64,000 bases of DNA from Snodgrassella alvi (GTDB lineage: Bacteria > Pseudomonadota > Gammaproteobacteria > Burkholderiales > Neisseriaceae). Location: the NCBI RefSeq assembly GCF_002777745.1, contig NZ_MEIO01000055.1, positions 269,882 through 333,881 on the forward strand, in the 5' to 3' direction. Numbering within the stretch: position 1 is the stretch's first letter; each line of letters opens with the position of its first letter. The notes under the pieces were generated by a model. That model made no database searches. It was not told the DNA's origin and saw only the letters and a program-made list of their open reading frames with translations. A program made the translations under genes and the position numbers. Positions 61,147 through 64,000 of the stretch are shown piece after piece.

Positions 61147-61971
61147 TTAGATAAATCTGAACAGTTTGGCTGGTGTATCCCATAATAAGGCTTGTGCCAG
61201 TTGTTTATCCTGTAGCAGTATATTCAGTTGGGTAGCCAGATATACTGGGTTGATTTGTTGTTCATACTGGGTATGTGGCCAGTCGCTGCCCCACATTAGG
61301 CGGTGGCTGCCCAGATTTTCGAGTAATAAGGGTATGGCAGCGGCAAAAAATTTATGGTCTTCTGCTGTGGTGGCATTCATCCGGTATACAGCGGAAAGTT
61401 TGCACCAAATTAATCCGCTACGCCCCCACTCTAGTAGCTGCTGAAAACCGTAATCACGGGTAGGTATACTATCTGATGGCCGACCAAAGTGATCGACTAC
61501 CACGCGGATTTCGTGTTTGAGCAGTGTAGCAATCACGGGGTTAAGTTTGTTACTGTGGCAGTGCAGTTCTACATGCCAGTTGAGGGCTTTGATTTTTTCG
61601 AACAGATTTTGCCACGCGGTCGATTGCAGGTCAGGTTGTGTGCCGTCTATAATATTCAAGCGTATGCCCACGATGCCTGCTCTATCCATGGCTTCGAGTT
61701 CGGGCAGGGTGATTGTGGTGGCTACACAGGCTACACCTCTGAGACGAGGTACGGTTTGTGCGATGGCCTTTAGCATAAAGCTATTATCACAACCCAGAAA
61801 GCTCGGCTGAATCAGTACTCCATGAGTACAGCCAAGGCCGTCTAGATGAGCCAGATAATTTGCCAGTGGCGCACTTTGTGCTGGTGTATAGCGCCGGCCA
61901 GCCACCATTGGCAAAGCTAAAGTGAACACATGTGCATGGCTGTCAATTCTACCGATTGCCGTTTGATTCAT
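61147..61971 (-). CDS. Amidohydrolase_2-type metal-dependent hydrolase
   Basis: A 274-residue TIM-barrel hydrolase of the Amidohydrolase_2 family (2-pyrone-4,6-dicarboxylate lactonase-like). Metal or active-site positions are visible: IDSHAHVF at the N-terminus, LHCHSNK, VVDHFGRP and the C-terminal MWGSDWPHTQ. Substrate probably a lactone or carboxylic acid. ATG 61971 has GGAAGAG before it. It lies 22 bp after the MFS carrier gene, so uptake and hydrolysis of one substrate is likely. Confidence 0.88.
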   Translation of the reverse strand: MNQTAIGRIDSHAHVFTLALPMVAGRRYTPAQSAPLANYLAHLDGLGCTHGVLIQPSFLGCDNSFMLKAIAQTVPRLRGVACVATTITLPELEAMDRAGIVGIRLNIIDGTQPDLQSTAWQNLFEKIKALNWHVELHCHSNKLNPVIATLLKHEIRVVVDHFGRPSDSIPTRDYGFQQLLEWGRSGLIWCKLSAVYRMNATTAEDHKFFAAAIPLLLENLGSHRLMWGSDWPHTQYEQQINPVYLATQLNILLQDKQLAQALLWDTPAKLFRFI

Positions 61972-61993
61972 TTGATTTCTCTTCCCTAGTCTT

Positions 61994-63262
61994 TTATTTA
62001 TCAAATATCTGTCCAGCCTGATTAATCTGTTTTAAATCGCGTCCTTTGGTTTCTGGTAGCAGCAAAACGCTAATTACCACTATTGAGTAAGCCCAGCTGG
62101 CATCGATACCAATGGCTGATCCCAGAGACATTGATGCACTCATGTGCCCTACTAAAAATGGAAATATTGAGGATAAAATACGACCAAAGTTATAACAGAA
62201 GCCCACGCCGGCACCACGATACTGCTGTGGATAAAGTTCGTTAAATAATGCACCAAGGCTGGAAGGTATGCCGGCGGCAAAAAAGCCCAGCGGAAAGCCT
62301 AGAAAAAGCATCTGGGTGTTGTTTAAGGGGGCAAAGAGGTAAATGCGTACGGTGATAACGCAGCAAATGGCAAATAAGGCAACATTAAAGCGTCTGCCAA
62401 TTTTATCGAGCAGAACTGAGCTGGCCATACAGCCACACCAGAAGGCAAAAATAATCACTGCGAGATAAACACTTGAATTGAGCACTGAAAGGTTGCGTTC
62501 TTCTTTCAGGTAGGTGGGCAGCCATGACATAATAGCGTGATAGCCGCCATGTGCCCCAAGTCCCAGTAAGCCACCGAGTAATGTAGTGCGAATCAGTGAA
62601 GGGGAGAAAATACCGAACAGTGCGCTGATTATGGGTTGCTTATCTTCGGTTTTCGGTATTTCTTCGTTTTGTTTTTCTGGTTCCTGAACATGCCGGCGTA
62701 TATAAAAAATCAGTAATGATGGTAGTAAGCCTACGGCAAACATTATGCGCCAAGCTATATTTTCCGGAGCCAGACTGAAAGTCACAGAAAACAGGATTAC
62801 TGCCAGCCCCCATCCTACTGCCCAAGCACTCTGCACTATGGCCATTACTTTTCCGCGATACTGGGTGGAAATGGTTTCTGCCATGAGTACTGCTCCGGCA
62901 GCCCATTCTCCACCAATGCCAAATCCTTGCAAGGCTTTTAATACCAGCAGCCAGTGGTAATCGGTTACAAATGCTGCCAGAAATGTAAAAAATGCAAACC
63001 ATATAATCATAATTTGCAATGTTCTTACGCGCCCATACCGGTCTGAAAGTGCTCCGGCAAACCAGCCTCCTAAGGCGGAGGTAACCAGTGTGGCACTACT
63101 AAGTAATCCGGCCTGCCCTTTGCTGATGGCAAAATAGGCTAGCAGCGATGGTATAACCAAACCGAACATTTGATTTTCCAAGGCATCCAGTGCCCAGCCA
63201 CTAAAACATGCCCAAAAAGTTTTTTTCTCATTTCTTGATACTGCCCGATACCACGTAAACAT
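61994..63262 (-). CDS. MFS carrier, organic-acid type
   Basis: A 422-residue inner-membrane carrier with 12 helices. Motif A reads GALSDRYGRVRT and helix 4 contains GFGIGGEWAAGAVLMAE, the pattern of sugar-acid, sialate and aromatic-acid symporters (NanT/AAHS-like). GRDLKQI at the C-terminus fits the family ending. Operon with the amidohydrolase downstream. The exact substrate is not readable. AGAGAACCTCT precedes ATG 63262. Confidence 0.87.
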   Translation of the reverse strand: MFTWYRAVSRNEKKTFWACFSGWALDALENQMFGLVIPSLLAYFAISKGQAGLLSSATLVTSALGGWFAGALSDRYGRVRTLQIMIIWFAFFTFLAAFVTDYHWLLVLKALQGFGIGGEWAAGAVLMAETISTQYRGKVMAIVQSAWAVGWGLAVILFSVTFSLAPENIAWRIMFAVGLLPSLLIFYIRRHVQEPEKQNEEIPKTEDKQPIISALFGIFSPSLIRTTLLGGLLGLGAHGGYHAIMSWLPTYLKEERNLSVLNSSVYLAVIIFAFWCGCMASSVLLDKIGRRFNVALFAICCVITVRIYLFAPLNNTQMLFLGFPLGFFAAGIPSSLGALFNELYPQQYRGAGVGFCYNFGRILSSIFPFLVGHMSASMSLGSAIGIDASWAYSIVVISVLLLPETKGRDLKQINQAGQIFDK

Positions 63263-64000
63263 AGAGGTTCTCTTTCTTTATCTATTTTTGAGAATATATA
63301 GTTTTAATTAATTTTCAGATCAATAAAGTCTTTTATAACTTTATGTCTTTAATTTACTATTAACTACATTTGCAGCCAATAAAAAGATTTGTTTATTTGA
63401 ACTAAAGCAAACAGGTCAAACTTTGATCGTTTATTGTTTAAAATAAATTGTTAATTACCTATAAGATGGTATTTACTAATTAAAACAGGCTTAACGAAAT
63501 ATGGTACTGCTAGTAACCAACAATTAGGTACAGCGAATATATGATTGTAGGCCATCCTTTATCGCGTAATGCGATTGATATTAAAAAAATTTAATTTAAT
63601 TCTAATAAGAATAGCGAATTCTGTGCCAACTTTTACTTTAGAATTTTTATAATGGCTAGCTAGTGTATTAAAAATGCCTATAACTGTTATTAATTTAGAA
63701 TTAAATAATCTAGCTTGTGACATTTTTTATTAGTCATTGTTGTAAATATGTTTGATACGAAGCTACAATTTTGGTTGTATTATTTATTAAGATAGTATTA
63801 ATAATTCTACAGACATAAGTAGATGCATAAGCTATGACGCTATAAAATGCGGTATTGGGCTATTATTTATATGCCTTTTAGATGGGCACTTTCCTTTCTG
63901 CATGTAATTAATCCAAGTAAACCTATAAATTTAATTTTTGCATTATATATTTTACTATATATATGCTTAATATGACTAATTTTTATTATTAAAGTTTAAT
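63263..64000. other. AT-rich region, no gene
   Basis: About 740 bp of very AT-rich sequence up to the window edge. It should contain the promoter of the MFS/amidohydrolase pair. No open frame or clear motif. Confidence 0.4.

Overview
The window reads as chromosomal DNA of a betaproteobacterium of the family Neisseriaceae. Snodgrassella (bee gut) is the closest fit I can suggest, but that is an inference. The evidence is the order fimV - truA - trpF - trpB - trpA - accD on one strand, a yciB - yciI - bolA - parvulin cluster, a TspA/FimV-type protein, malate:quinone oxidoreductase, and moderately low GC with AT-rich spacers. No rRNA, tRNA or CRISPR array was found.

Region 1 (1-16000, almost all minus strand) is a broken-up version of the fimV-truA-trpF-trpB-trpA-accD block. 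Extra genes sit inside it: an unknown lipoprotein between fimV and truA; two related membrane proteins plus a decayed third copy between trpF and trpB; and an MFS carrier with an ACT/PFL-family pair between trpB and trpA. Region 2 (16000-31000) is housekeeping: yciB-yciI-bolA and two parvulin-like periplasmic proteins (plus strand), then an ElaA-type acetyltransferase, YceI, RlmD, an L,D-transpeptidase, a GIY-YIG protein, a membrane protein, a ProP-like osmolyte carrier, a YccS-like FUSC protein and GlnRS. Region 3 (30870-34350) is accessory: a stand-alone HsdR-N-type nuclease-like protein, small secreted or membrane proteins, and a BrnA antitoxin whose BrnT toxin partner is decayed.

Region 4 (34350-53610) is the most striking part. 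A Tle1-like (DUF2235) phospholipase effector gene of 1384 codons lies inside an array of nine full-length paralogous lipoproteins of DUF3304 type and one truncated relative, all on the minus strand. The paralogues are mosaics: middle and C-terminal cassettes are reshuffled between copies. The spacers are built from a unit of about 195 bp, counted 19 times, each with a GTTAAC-N6-GTTAAC pair and an FNR-like dyad. Eight lipoprotein genes carry the palindrome TGTTATG-N6-CATAACA at the same distance (91 bp) from the start codon. The likely meaning is an anti-bacterial lipase effector with a large, diversifying set of envelope immunity lipoproteins. No VgrG, PAAR or structural type VI genes are in the window.

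Region 5 (53800-64000) holds mqo, a small membrane protein and uvrB (minus), a frameshifted KAP-family P-loop NTPase (plus), and an MFS carrier/amidohydrolase pair (minus). The plus strand changes from A/C-rich to G/T-rich near 34.3 kb, at the left edge of the array.
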